Source: CAZLQF01 sp964561545 (GTDB taxonomy: Bacteria; Bacteroidota; Bacteroidia; CAILMK01; CAYYUA01). Taken from it: DNA of 64,000 nt. Made by a program: the position numbers and the translations under genes. The notes under the pieces are model-generated. The model was not told the origin of the DNA and ran no database searches. It was given only the letters and a program-made list of their open reading frames with translations. Where the stretch lies: positions 41,173-105,172 of the forward strand of contig CAZLQF010000006.1 in the NCBI GenBank assembly GCA_964561545.1, in the 5' to 3' direction. Within the stretch, counting starts at the first letter, position 1; each line of letters starts with the position of its first letter. This document shows, piece by piece, positions 35,150-44,836 of this stretch.

Positions 35150-35415
35150 AAGCCTATATTTTTTTGGATTTGACGTCTTTATTTTGGCGTGGCAAAGGTA
35201 GAAATTATTATGACTATTAGGGAAGGTAAGGCCTTAGACCCTATATCGGTATTGTTAACTGACTCCAGTATTTTAGCAGTTGGAATACATGTAGTTCCAA
35301 CTTTTAATTCACGCACACTACATGTTGCTTACTAATCATCAGCAATTTACCTTATGAGTTTTTGCCGTAAAGGAAGTAGTTAAAATGGAAATAGTGGATT
35401 TAACCTTCAGGTTGC

Positions 35416-38400
35416 CTACTGGTAGTTTTGAAGTTGCATCGCCCATTTTTCAATGATGTCCCGCAATTTTTCAATGTGGATGGGTTTGCTCATGTAATCG
35501 TGCATGCCAGCCTCCAGACACTTTTCGCGATCTTCATTAAGGGCGGCTGCCGTCATTGCTATGATAATGGGTTTTTGCTTAATTTCAGGCTCATTTAATA
35601 TAGCTCGGGTAGCCTCGTGTCCATCCATTTCCGGCATTTGGACATCCATAAAAACGATGTCATAAGGCGTTTCTTTTAAAGTTTCAACTGCCTCTTTGCC
35701 ATTGGCAACCGTATCTACCTTGAAACCCATTTTTTCTAGTACACGTACAGCCAATTTTTGGTTTATAACATTATCCTCCGCTAACAATATGTTGATGGGG
35801 AATCGCTTCGCTAAATTGGGATCAATTTTAGCGGTTTGATGGTCTTCTTGTTCCTGAGGTGGTTTAATCTTGTAAGAGAGTTTATTGACCAATTCTTTAT
35901 AAAGGTCTCCTTTTTTTACAGGTTTATGAATAATTGTTGATAATTTTCGCTTAAGGTCATGGTCTAAATTTTCATATTTTCCCGATGTACCCAACAAAAT
36001 AACAGGCACGTCCTGAACATTTTGATCGATCTTTTGGATTATTTTATACAAAGAGTCCAGGCCCACATTGTCATCAATGATTACTAAGTCAAATTTCGAT
36101 AGCTCGGGCAAATTGGATGCTTGGTTGGTTAAGGTCCATACCTCCATGCCCCAGGCATTAAATTGTTCTTCAAAAAACCTGGCTGATTTAGTATGCCCTG
36201 AAATCATGAATAGCTTTCTTGCTTTTAATTCGCTAACAGGCCCTTTCATATAGACCCTGGGCAACTCGTTTGATTTTTCGAGAAAAAGTGTAAAGTAAAA
36301 AGTCGTACCTTTTCCAACCTCACTTTCTACCCAAATTTCACCATTCATGAGGCTGACTATTTTTTTGCAAATGGCAAGCCCAAGCCCACTTCCACCATAT
36401 TCCCTGGTAGTGGAAGCATCTACTTGACTAAAAGCCTCGAAAAGCAAGTGCTTCTTTTCCTCAGGAATCCCGATTCCAGTATCTGATACTTTGAACAACA
36501 ATTCATAATAATCCTGACTTTCATACCTTTTTTCAACTTCAATGGAAACGTCACCTTCTTCAGTAAACTTAATGGAGTTATTAACAAGATTAACAAGGAT
36601 TTGTCGGGTTCGGGAGGCATCTCCTTGCACCAAATCAGGTGTTCCGGGAGCTATTCTATACAATAATTCCAGGTTTTTTTCATTGGCCCGGTTGGCCAAA
36701 AGGTCTAAGGTATCTTCAATGCAATTGTGGATTTCAAATGGTTGAGTCTCCAATTCCATTTTACCAGACTCTATCTTGGAAAAGTCGAGGATATCATTGA
36801 TCAGTTCCAAAAGGTTTTTACCACTAAGCCGAATGGTATTTACATATTCGTGCTGCTCCTCATCAAGGTTGGTTTCCATCAAAAGACTGGTCATGCCTAT
36901 AACCGCATTCATAGGTGTTCTAATTTCATGGCTCATGGTAGCCAGGAACTCAGATTTCGCATTAGCTGCCTTTTCGGCTTCTTCTTTAGCTTCTTGAAGC
37001 TCTTGTTGGATTTTCTTATTGGATAGCGCACCTCCAATGCTAACGGCCAACGCTTTTAACACAGATATTTCTGCTTCACTCCATTGCCGTTCCTGATGGC
37101 AATCGTCAAATCCTACGAAACCCCATAACTCACCATAAATAATAATGGGAACTTCCAGAATAGATTTTACCTCAAACTGATTGATAAAGGCAGCCTCTTG
37201 TTCGGGCAAATCCTTGACAGGAGTGTTTATAATGCCTCCATCTTCAAATATATGGACCCAACGATCAAACAAAGGAGATGCCTCAATATGCTGAAGCTTT
37301 GGGTTAAAAACACTTGATTCGATATTGGGAGCGCACCATTCGTACTTACCAGATGCAATTAATTTGTCTGTATCTGCTTTCCTATAGCTTTCGAAAACAT
37401 AAGCCCGGTCAACCGGTACAGATTCACCTATAATCTTCAATGCTTCATTAATACCTGCTTCATGCTTTTGGGCTGTTAGTAGTTTATTGCCTGCTTCAGC
37501 CAAAGTTTCCATGAGGTCTTTTTGAGCTCTGAGCTCATTTTCATTTTCCTTCCAAATCGTGATATCCCTGGATACTACGATTATCTGTTTAATGTATTGA
37601 TGATTGTCATCATAAATAGCTTTAAGGTTGGTTTCAAGCCATGCTATTTCTCCATCCTTCCTGATGATTCTAAATGAATAGATGGATTGGGATTGGTCTT
37701 TCATAAAAGTTTTGCGGAAGCTATTCAAAGCCTCTACATCATCGGGATGGGTAATTTCCTGAATATCTCTACCCAGCATTTCTTCTGGGTAATATCCTGT
37801 AATTAATTGTGCGGAAGGGGATACATAAGTAATAATGCCATTGGGCTTATGTTCAGAAATCATGTCATTGACGTTCTCAGCTATTAACCGGTTCAATGCT
37901 TCACTTTCCTGCAGTTCTTCCTGGGCCTTAACTTTCTCGTCTATATCCCTAACCCTGGCCATTTTATAATTATCTGATCCTACCTGGATGGTTTTTAAAC
38001 TAAGGTCACACCAAAACCTGTTGCCTTTTAAAGTTTTTAGCTCAATTTCTTTATTGTAATTATTATCTTGAAAGGTTTCTTCGTTGCTTTCAAGGTTTTG
38101 TTCTAAAGTAAATGTTTTGTTCAGTTCAATTTCCGGATAACCTAATAATTCTTCTTTATGGTCAGCTTCAAAGAGTTTGATTGCTTGAATATTACAATCA
38201 ATTATTTGACCTGATTGGGTATCTGTTAAAAAGATGGCATCCTGAGATTGATTGAAAAGTGTAAATAAAAAATCCTGCCTTTGTTTTAAATTAAATTCCA
38301 GCTTTAATTTAAGTCGGTAAGTTAAAAATGCCGTTAAAAAAACAATTAAGGTTACTAAAAGCTTAAAAATCATTTCCCAGTTATCAGGCTCCAATAGCAA

Positions 38401-38838
38401 AATGCCCGCAATAATTGGAATAACCCCGATTATCAAATACCATTTAAGGGCATTTTGGTTGGTGAACCAAGGGGAAACCGATAGTAATATGACCATTAAA
38501 CTTACGAAATAGGGCATTGCAAGTTCATTGAGAAAAATAAGCCCTAAATGATGGAGGGTTACCAAATAAATAAAGCCTAAAACCCAATAAATAAGGTATT
38601 GTTTAAAGATGTTAACAAAACCAGCCAAAAGCCCCAAGGCCACACCAATGCCACCTATTAAAGATCTTATTGCCATAGGATCAAAACACCCCTGAATAAG
38701 ATTTGAAAAAATGGGAGAGAAGATTGGATACAATGCTCCTACAAAAATTAACAAAAGACGCGTTGTTTGCTCTTTCCCTAATAATCCAAAATACCCTGAT
38801 TCTTCTTCAAACCAATTGAAACTGACATAATCCCTCAT
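35416..38838 (-). CDS. Hybrid sensor histidine kinase (membrane, PAS, PAS, GAF, HisKA, HATPase, two receivers)
   Basis: A 1140-aa signalling protein. About six helices fill residues 25-175. Two PAS domains follow (about 185-300 and 315-430, the second with [34 protein letters not shown]), then a GAF domain (about 440-600). The HisKA phospho-acceptor is His near residue 636 in [19 protein letters not shown]. The HATPase has the N box ([12 protein letters not shown]), [11 protein letters not shown] and [14 protein letters not shown] first receiver (about 880-1000) has the acidic pair IIDDN. A second (about 1015-1140) has the acceptor Asp in [11 protein letters not shown] and a KP lysine. The signal and the phosphorelay target are unknown; no response regulator is adjacent, so output is probably through a distant partner. 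Confidence 0.95.
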   Translation of the reverse strand: MRDYVSFNWFEEESGYFGLLGKEQTTRLLLIFVGALYPIFSPIFSNLIQGCFDPMAIRSLIGGIGVALGLLAGFVNIFKQYLIYWVLGFIYLVTLHHLGLIFLNELAMPYFVSLMVILLSVSPWFTNQNALKWYLIIGVIPIIAGILLLEPDNWEMIFKLLVTLIVFLTAFLTYRLKLKLEFNLKQRQDFLFTLFNQSQDAIFLTDTQSGQIIDCNIQAIKLFEADHKEELLGYPEIELNKTFTLEQNLESNEETFQDNNYNKEIELKTLKGNRFWCDLSLKTIQVGSDNYKMARVRDIDEKVKAQEELQESEALNRLIAENVNDMISEHKPNGIITYVSPSAQLITGYYPEEMLGRDIQEITHPDDVEALNSFRKTFMKDQSQSIYSFRIIRKDGEIAWLETNLKAIYDDNHQYIKQIIVVSRDITIWKENENELRAQKDLMETLAEAGNKLLTAQKHEAGINEALKIIGESVPVDRAYVFESYRKADTDKLIASGKYEWCAPNIESSVFNPKLQHIEASPLFDRWVHIFEDGGIINTPVKDLPEQEAAFINQFEVKSILEVPIIIYGELWGFVGFDDCHQERQWSEAEISVLKALAVSIGGALSNKKIQQELQEAKEEAEKAANAKSEFLATMSHEIRTPMNAVIGMTSLLMETNLDEEQHEYVNTIRLSGKNLLELINDILDFSKIESGKMELETQPFEIHNCIEDTLDLLANRANEKNLELLYRIAPGTPDLVQGDASRTRQILVNLVNNSIKFTEEGDVSIEVEKRYESQDYYELLFKVSDTGIGIPEEKKHLLFEAFSQVDASTTREYGGSGLGLAICKKIVSLMNGEIWVESEVGKGTTFYFTLFLEKSNELPRVYMKGPVSELKARKLFMISGHTKSARFFEEQFNAWGMEVWTLTNQASNLPELSKFDLVIIDDNVGLDSLYKIIQKIDQNVQDVPVILLGTSGKYENLDHDLKRKLSTIIHKPVKKGDLYKELVNKLSYKIKPPQEQEDHQTAKIDPNLAKRFPINILLAEDNVINQKLAVRVLEKMGFKVDTVANGKEAVETLKETPYDIVFMDVQMPEMDGHEATRAILNEPEIKQKPIIIAMTAAALNEDREKCLEAGMHDYMSKPIHIEKLRDIIEKWAMQLQNYQ

Positions 38839-38964
38839 AAAATCCTACATTAGAATTGCAATAATTTAAGGGTAAAAGATTCAATCCTCAGCTTTTTTAA
38901 TTTTAATTACTTCATTTGATGAATTGGAACATATTTTGTTTACAAAATAAAAAAAAGACTACTA

Positions 38965-39681
38965 ATGCAAAGAATTATAGGACTTATTTTTCTCATAACA
39001 ACCATCGTTGGGTGTGATGATGAGGGCAACCTGAGCCAACCTAAAAACAACCAAGGCAATGACAATAAATTATCCAACCAGGAAATTGTTAAAGGATTAA
39101 AAGAAGCTTTAAAAGTAAGTACAAACGATGCTACCAAGGTCCTGGCTACTGTAGATGGCTACTACCAAGACCCCAAAGTGCGCATACCATATCCTCCAAA
39201 GGCAAAAGGTATTATGAATACTTTAAATGATGCCGGTTTTGGTGATGTGGTTGATAGTTTTGAAAAGAAATTGAATCGAGCAGCTGAGGATGCTGCTGAT
39301 ACGGCAAAACCAATATTTGTTAATGCCATTAAAAACATGAATTTCCAAGATGCCCGGAGCATATTAGAAGGTTCGGATACAGCTGCTACCCATTATTTTA
39401 GAAGCAACACCTATAGCCCCCTTTTCGATGCTTTTGAGCCGCCTATTAAAAATAGCCTCGATAATGTTGGTGCCAATCAAGCCTGGGAGACATTGATCAC
39501 CACTTACAATGACATCAGACCTTTAAATGATCCTGTTAATCCAGATCTATCAGCTTATACCACCAACCAAGCTTTGCAGGGATTGTTCCTAAAGGTTAAA
39601 AAAGAAGAAAAACAAATTAGACTTGATCCTAAGGCCAGGGTTAAAGATATCCTTGAAAAGGTATTTGGAAAGCAGAATTAG
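38965..39681 (+). CDS. DUF4197 lipoprotein
   Basis: A 238-aa protein with a lipoprotein signal (MQRIIGLIFLITTIVGCDDE, lipid Cys at residue 17) followed by a DUF4197-type domain. Features include QEIVKGLKEALKVSTNDATKVLATVDGYYQDPKVRIPYPP and a C-terminal segment ending ARVKDILEKVFGKQN. DUF4197 proteins are found in many Gram-negative bacteria with no assigned role. The probable site is the periplasm or the inner face of the outer membrane. It is a single gene, divergent from the histidine kinase. Confidence 0.88.
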   Translation: MQRIIGLIFLITTIVGCDDEGNLSQPKNNQGNDNKLSNQEIVKGLKEALKVSTNDATKVLATVDGYYQDPKVRIPYPPKAKGIMNTLNDAGFGDVVDSFEKKLNRAAEDAADTAKPIFVNAIKNMNFQDARSILEGSDTAATHYFRSNTYSPLFDAFEPPIKNSLDNVGANQAWETLITTYNDIRPLNDPVNPDLSAYTTNQALQGLFLKVKKEEKQIRLDPKARVKDILEKVFGKQN

Positions 39682-39899
39682 CCCGAAAGTAACATCATTG
39701 TTGATCAATTGGAAGTATCTTCCAGATTGTTTTAGGGTGTTATCCAAGTTTCCTTACCGATTAAATTGTTATTTTATTTACCAATAAATGAATCTATAAG
39801 GATTGGAGGCAATTCATTTTGTCTCTAATTTAGTGCAATAATTGATTATTTTTTAAACTAAATACCTCATCTTCGCATTTTCATTTACGATAAAAGTGC

Positions 39900-42287
39900 A
39901 TGGTTATGAAATGGATGCTGTTTACAGGGTTATCACTTTTCATGCCAATCCTGATTTTTGCGCAGGACAATGGTGTTATTAAAGGCCGTGTTTATGACAA
40001 GATCAACAACGACCCTTTATCCTATGCCAATGTGGTGATCCAAAGCACCGATGATGGAACATCAACCGATGAAGAAGGCCAATTCGAAATAAAAGGCCTC
40101 GAACCAGGGGTTTACAACTTAGTGGTTCAATATGTGGGGTATAAGAAGAAGGTCGTCTCAGAAATTTCGGTGAGTAAAGCACGAGAAGCTATTGTTAACA
40201 TAGCCATGGAGCAAAAATCTTATGAGACTGAGGAGGTTGAAATTACTGCTTCTCCATTTGAGCAGCAAAAAGAAAGCCCGGTTTCAAAACGCAGCATAGG
40301 CGTAAATGAAATTCAAAGAAGTCCGGGGGCCAACCGTGATATTTCCAACGTGATGCAATCATTGCCGGGGGTAGCCAGCACGGTATCCTTCAGGAACGAC
40401 CTGATCATTCGTGGGGGAGCACCGAATGAAAATAGCTTTTACATCGATGGTATTGAGGTGCCCAATATCAATCACTTTCCTACGCAAGGATCCACGGGAG
40501 GTCCCGTTGGCATGATCAATGTAGATTTCATCAATTCCGTTGATTTTTATTCAGGAGCTTTCCCATCCAATCGCTCCGGAGCATTAAGTGCTATTCTGGA
40601 TTTTAAGTTCAAGGAAGGACGGACGGATCGAACCGCCATGCGCGCAACCGTTGGCGCATCGGAAGTTGGCGTCTCTGTAGAGGGGCCCATTGGCGATAAA
40701 TTTAGCTATATCTTTTCAGCAAGACGATCATACCTTCAACTTCTTTTTGATGTCTTGGGTCAACCTTTCCTGCCTACTTACAATGATGTCAATTACAAAT
40801 TCAATTATCAGATAGATAATAACAACCAAATATCACTTATAGGCATTGGGGCTATTGATAATTTTCAACTTAACAAAGATGAAGATGGAGACGAGTTAAA
40901 CCGTTACATCCTCAACAACCTACCCATTAATGAACAATGGAATTATACAACCGGGATTAAATATACCCATTTTGGGGACAACAGTTATTTCAATGTTTAC
41001 CTAAGCCGGTTTCATTTACACAATGAGGCCTATAAATATGAAAACAATATTGAAAAACCGGAAAATCTTCTTCTTAATTACGATTCGGATGAGATGGAAA
41101 ACCAGGTCAGGTTTGAACACGTTATCCGCGAATCCCCTTACAAAATTATTTATGGGGGCAAGTACACGAATGCCCGTTTTAAAAACTCGACCTTTAATAG
41201 GATCGCAAAGCCAGGTGGTCCTGAAACTATTGATTTCACTTCAACTTTGGATGTTAATGAAGTGGGCGCTTTCGGCCAGATAAGCAGGGATTTCTTAAAT
41301 GATGATCTCACGCTTTCCCTTGGTGTACGAACCGATTTTAATGACTACAATGACGACATGGGTGATCCAGTTGATCAATTCTCACCAAGATTTTCAGCTT
41401 CTTATGACCTTACCAATCAAATGGCTTTAAATTTCAATACCGGGATCTATTACCAACAGCCACCTTATACGATTATGGGCTATAAGGAAGGTGATGAATT
41501 TGTTAATAAAAACAATGATATTGATTACATCTCCTCCAAGCATGTAGTAGCCGGGGTAGATTACCTAACCAATACCAACACCAAAATTGCCCTGGAAGGC
41601 TTTTATAAAAAATACGATGATTATCCCTTCGTATTAGATGATTCGGTATCTCTGGCCAATTTGGGCGGTGATTTTGGTGTCGTTGGCAATAGCCCAGCCA
41701 ATTCAAGTTCAGAAGGAAGGGCTTACGGGGCTGAACTACTGGTTCAACAGAAATTGTATGAGGGTTTTTATGGCATTTTGGCCTATACGTTGGTTTGGAG
41801 TGAATTTACCAGTAAAGAAGACAAATTTATACCTTCAGCATGGGATAACCGCCATATTGTATCTTTAACGGCCGGTAAAAAATTTAAGAAAAACTGGGAA
41901 GTAGGCATCAAATGGCGATTTCAAAGTGGTTCACCTTATACCCCTTACGACGATTCATTATCCGCTCAAAAAAGGAATTGGGAAGTTCGGGGAGAAGGCG
42001 TTCCAGATTATGACCGTCTCAATGAAAAACGGTTGCCGCCTACCCATGGATTGGATGTACGCATCGATAAGAAATACTATTTTGATAAATTCAACTTAAA
42101 CGTATACCTGGACATCCAAAATGCCTACAATTTCCAAGCAGAAGGCCAACCTTACCTCACGGTTGAGCGACAGCAGGATGGAGAGCCAATTACCAATCCC
42201 AATGATCGCTCGCGTTACAAAACCAAATTCCTTGAAAATGAAATTGGCACCACCATTCCATCCATTGGTGTCATCTTTGAATTGTAA
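39900..42287 (+). CDS. TonB-dependent outer-membrane receptor with carboxypeptidase-like regulatory domain
   Basis: A 795-aa receptor. A signal peptide ends near FAQ (about residues 1-22). A carboxypeptidase-regulatory-like beta domain covers about 26-105 (GVIKGRVYDKINNDPLSYANVVIQ). The plug domain is at about 120-230 (SPGANRDISNVMQSLPGVAS, LIIRGGAPNENSFYIDGIEVP) and the 22-strand barrel runs to the C-terminus. Ligands of such receptors include siderophores, vitamins and glycans. No SusD-like partner is adjacent, so polysaccharide use is less likely than a small ligand. The energiser could be the TonB at 20481-21146. The DUF547 lipoprotein gene follows 50 bp later and may be co-transcribed. 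Confidence 0.93.
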   Translation: MVMKWMLFTGLSLFMPILIFAQDNGVIKGRVYDKINNDPLSYANVVIQSTDDGTSTDEEGQFEIKGLEPGVYNLVVQYVGYKKKVVSEISVSKAREAIVNIAMEQKSYETEEVEITASPFEQQKESPVSKRSIGVNEIQRSPGANRDISNVMQSLPGVASTVSFRNDLIIRGGAPNENSFYIDGIEVPNINHFPTQGSTGGPVGMINVDFINSVDFYSGAFPSNRSGALSAILDFKFKEGRTDRTAMRATVGASEVGVSVEGPIGDKFSYIFSARRSYLQLLFDVLGQPFLPTYNDVNYKFNYQIDNNNQISLIGIGAIDNFQLNKDEDGDELNRYILNNLPINEQWNYTTGIKYTHFGDNSYFNVYLSRFHLHNEAYKYENNIEKPENLLLNYDSDEMENQVRFEHVIRESPYKIIYGGKYTNARFKNSTFNRIAKPGGPETIDFTSTLDVNEVGAFGQISRDFLNDDLTLSLGVRTDFNDYNDDMGDPVDQFSPRFSASYDLTNQMALNFNTGIYYQQPPYTIMGYKEGDEFVNKNNDIDYISSKHVVAGVDYLTNTNTKIALEGFYKKYDDYPFVLDDSVSLANLGGDFGVVGNSPANSSSEGRAYGAELLVQQKLYEGFYGILAYTLVWSEFTSKEDKFIPSAWDNRHIVSLTAGKKFKKNWEVGIKWRFQSGSPYTPYDDSLSAQKRNWEVRGEGVPDYDRLNEKRLPPTHGLDVRIDKKYYFDKFNLNVYLDIQNAYNFQAEGQPYLTVERQQDGEPITNPNDRSRYKTKFLENEIGTTIPSIGVIFEL

Positions 42288-42337
42288 GTAGCCCGACTTT
42301 CAACCCAACCATTAAGCACGACCTTTGAAAAAAAATT

Positions 42338-43123
42338 ATGACCCTATTCAAATCGATGTTTAAAATTGCTGTTGCCGGCATATTGTTCTTGTTCTTTGGA
42401 AACTCCTGCAATTCTGTAAAGCAGTCCGATAGCAATTCCAATCCGATCTCCCATGAAAAGTGGTCGAATTTGCTTGAAAAGCATGTGGCAGAAAGTGGGC
42501 TCGTGGATTACAAAGGCTTTAAAGAAGACAGCAACCAATTACAAGCCTACCTTACCCAACTTAGCAACCATCATCCCAACAAAAATAATTGGAGCAAAAA
42601 TGAGCGGCTGGCTTATTGGATCAATGCCTACAATGCTTATACGATTGAATTGATTTTAAAACATTATCCGGTTGAAAGTATTAAATCCATCACCAGTGGG
42701 CCAAACATTCCTTTTGTTAATTCCCCGTGGGACCTTCAGTTTATAGAAATTGAAGACCGAGAATATGACCTGAACAACATCGAACATGGCATTTTAAGGG
42801 AAAATTTTAATGAGCCACGCATTCATTTTGCAATCAACTGTGCATCGGTTTCATGTCCTGAATTAAGGGATGAAGCCTTTCAAGCATCTAAAATTGAGCA
42901 ACAGCTCCAAGAACAAGCCGTGCATTTCATCAACAATTCGAACAAAAACAAGCTTAGCCAAGACCGTGTCGAAATCTCCAGTATTTTTAGCTGGTTCAGT
43001 GGCGATTTTACCGAAAATGGTAGCCTAATCGATTACCTCAACAAATACGCCAAAACGCCTATCAACAAAGATGCAGAAGTGAATTACATGGATTATAGCT
43101 GGGAGTTGAATGATGTGCAATAA
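42338..43123 (+). CDS. DUF547 lipoprotein
   Basis: A 261-aa protein with a lipoprotein signal (GILFLFFGNSCN, Cys near residue 24) and a DUF547 domain (about residues 80-225). The domain shows ERLAYWINAYNAYTIELILKHYPV, DLNNIEHGILRENF and FAINCASVSCPEL with its conserved Cys-Ala-Ser segment. DUF547 is a papain-like fold family of unknown reaction. It follows the TonB-dependent receptor on the same strand with a 50-bp gap, so a shared transcript is likely. Confidence 0.9.
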   Translation: MTLFKSMFKIAVAGILFLFFGNSCNSVKQSDSNSNPISHEKWSNLLEKHVAESGLVDYKGFKEDSNQLQAYLTQLSNHHPNKNNWSKNERLAYWINAYNAYTIELILKHYPVESIKSITSGPNIPFVNSPWDLQFIEIEDREYDLNNIEHGILRENFNEPRIHFAINCASVSCPELRDEAFQASKIEQQLQEQAVHFINNSNKNKLSQDRVEISSIFSWFSGDFTENGSLIDYLNKYAKTPINKDAEVNYMDYSWELNDVQ

Positions 43124-43223
43124 CAACCTGCGCTAAAAGGTTAAGATCTATGTAATTAACAGCAAATAAAACCTTTAGCGGTGATATAAATTTGCTTCCA
43201 AGCCACTTTACATAAAATCAGAA

Positions 43224-43254
43224 TTGCCAGGAAAAGGCTTGCCTATTATTTTTG
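43224..43254 (+). promoter_or_regulatory. Promoter of the sirtuin gene
   Basis: TTG (43224-43226), a 20-bp spacer and TATTTTTG (43247-43254) fit the Bacteroidetes primary-sigma consensus TTG-N19-20-TAnnTTTG. The implied start of transcription is about 18 bases before the ATG at 43279. Confidence 0.65.
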
Positions 43255-43278
43255 TTATAGCTAAAAATCAGCATCACC

Positions 43279-43965
43279 ATGGAGAAGATTGTTGTATTAA
43301 CCGGTGCCGGTGTAAGCGCTGAAAGTGGTATTTCAACCTTTAGGGATGCAGGTGGTTTGTGGGAAGGCTATGATATCAATGACGTTGCCACGCCTGAAGC
43401 TTGGGAAAAAAACCCTGAATTGGTCCTTGAATTTTACAATGAGCGAAGAAAGAAAGTAGGATCCGTAGAACCCAATGAAGCTCACAAAGCCATTGCTCGC
43501 TTAGAAGAAAAATACCATGTGGATGTTATTACCCAAAACATTGATGACCTTCACGAAAGGGCCGGTTCTACCAATGTTGTTCATTTGCATGGAGAAATTC
43601 TTAAAGCCAAAAGCAGTGTAGACGAAAACTTAATTTATGATTGGGGCCCGTATGACATCAAAATGGGAGATACGTGTGAAAAAGACTCCCAATTAAGGCC
43701 GCATGTGGTTTGGTTTGGAGAGGCAGTGCCCATGATCGAAAAAGCCATGCATTTGTGTACAGAAGCCGACTGCATCATGATTGTGGGTACCTCCTTGGCT
43801 GTTTATCCGGCTGCCGGCTTGATCGATTTTGTAGCCAATGAAGCTCCGAAATACCTGGTTGATCCCAAAGCGCCCGAGCATATGCCCCATCATAACCTGA
43901 AGATTGTTCAGCAAAAAGCAAGTGAAGGCGTACCACCACTGGTAGATCGGCTTTTAAACAACTGA
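43279..43965 (+). CDS. cobB: NAD-dependent protein deacylase (sirtuin) without zinc cysteines
   Basis: A 228-aa class III sirtuin that would remove acyl groups from lysines using NAD+. NAD-binding and catalytic motifs are intact: GAGVSAESGISTFRDAGGLW, TQNIDDLHERAG, HLHGE with the catalytic His, and RPHVVWFGEAVP. The usual four zinc-binding cysteines between HLHGE and RPHVVWF are missing; that stretch has a single Cys (GDTCEKDSQL). Zinc-free sirtuins of this shape occur in other Bacteroidetes by my recollection. A good promoter lies 25-55 bp upstream, and the gene converges on the Rrf2 regulator gene. Confidence 0.93.
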   Translation: MEKIVVLTGAGVSAESGISTFRDAGGLWEGYDINDVATPEAWEKNPELVLEFYNERRKKVGSVEPNEAHKAIARLEEKYHVDVITQNIDDLHERAGSTNVVHLHGEILKAKSSVDENLIYDWGPYDIKMGDTCEKDSQLRPHVVWFGEAVPMIEKAMHLCTEADCIMIVGTSLAVYPAAGLIDFVANEAPKYLVDPKAPEHMPHHNLKIVQQKASEGVPPLVDRLLNN

Positions 43966-44010
43966 AGATAGTGAGCGGTCAAATATAGAAGGGCTAAACA
44001 ACACCAATAA

Positions 44011-44436
44011 CTAAATGAAAACCTTTCGCTCGCCCAATTCTTCCGCCATTTGATCAATGGTACGATCGGAAAGCATGTTTTTAATGCCTTCCCTGTATTG
44101 GGCATATTGATCATGCACAGGGCAAGGTTTACGGTCCGAGCAATATTTCAACCCCAATCCACATTTCTTAAAGATATCATCTCCATCTACCGTCTCAACA
44201 ACCTTTAAAACCGTTTTACGTCTTTGGGCATTGTTCAGGTAAAAACCTCCATTGGGCCCTTTTATTGATGAAAGGAGCTTGTGGCGTGTTAAAGTCTGTA
44301 GAATTTTACTTAAAAAATGACTCGGTACCTCAAGGTTCTCAGCAATTTCCTTGATACCCACCTTCCTTTCATTTTCAGAATGCGAAGCAATATATAGAAC
44401 AGCTCTTATGGCGTACTTACAAGTCTTTGAAAACAT
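44011..44436 (-). CDS. Rrf2-family transcriptional regulator
   Basis: A 141-aa winged-helix regulator. The N-terminal DNA-binding domain shows MFSKTCKYAIRAVLYIA, IKEIAENLEVPSHFLSKILQTLTRHKLLSSIKGPNGGFYL. A Cys motif, C-x6-C-x5-C in CGLGLKYCSDRKPCP, could hold an Fe-S cluster as in IscR, NsrR or RsrR. The target genes are not evident; isc/suf and NO-detox genes are not adjacent. The upstream 400 bp, shared with sbcC, contains no gene. Confidence 0.92.
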   Translation of the reverse strand: MFSKTCKYAIRAVLYIASHSENERKVGIKEIAENLEVPSHFLSKILQTLTRHKLLSSIKGPNGGFYLNNAQRRKTVLKVVETVDGDDIFKKCGLGLKYCSDRKPCPVHDQYAQYREGIKNMLSDRTIDQMAEELGERKVFI

Positions 44437-44836
44437 GAAAGTTAAGGTTTAATTTGGTGTGTAAATTTCTTAATTATTGGTCTACAAGTTGGTCGATTTT
44501 GCTACAACGACTATTGGTTTAGGCTTGGTCAGCTAATTTTAGTGTAAAAGTTTGCTCACTTAATTGATGTTATCCAGTTTTGTTTGATGCACCAAAAATC
44601 GATCATCATGCGTTTCAGTTAACTGTTGTAAATTTTTACGCTTAACCGAATAGCAACTCCTATGCAAAAATAAACAACAGATGCCAAGGTCTTTTATTTT
44701 GAAAAGGAGAATTTTAAATTTTTGAATTTCAAGCTAATTCGTGAGCTCATATTAGAACCCTAAGAATGATGTCAATTTCCTTCCAATGCTTTAATTTGAT
44801 GCATCATTGAATTGATAAGTAAAAAGTTTTGCTTGA
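44437..44836. other. Gene-free divergent region before sbcC
   Basis: A 400-bp AT-rich spacer between the divergent Rrf2 regulator and sbcC. I see no gene and no sbcD, which usually precedes sbcC. The perfect 10-bp palindrome TGATGCATCA (44797-44806), 30 bp before the sbcC start, is a candidate regulator site but may be chance. Confidence 0.45.
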
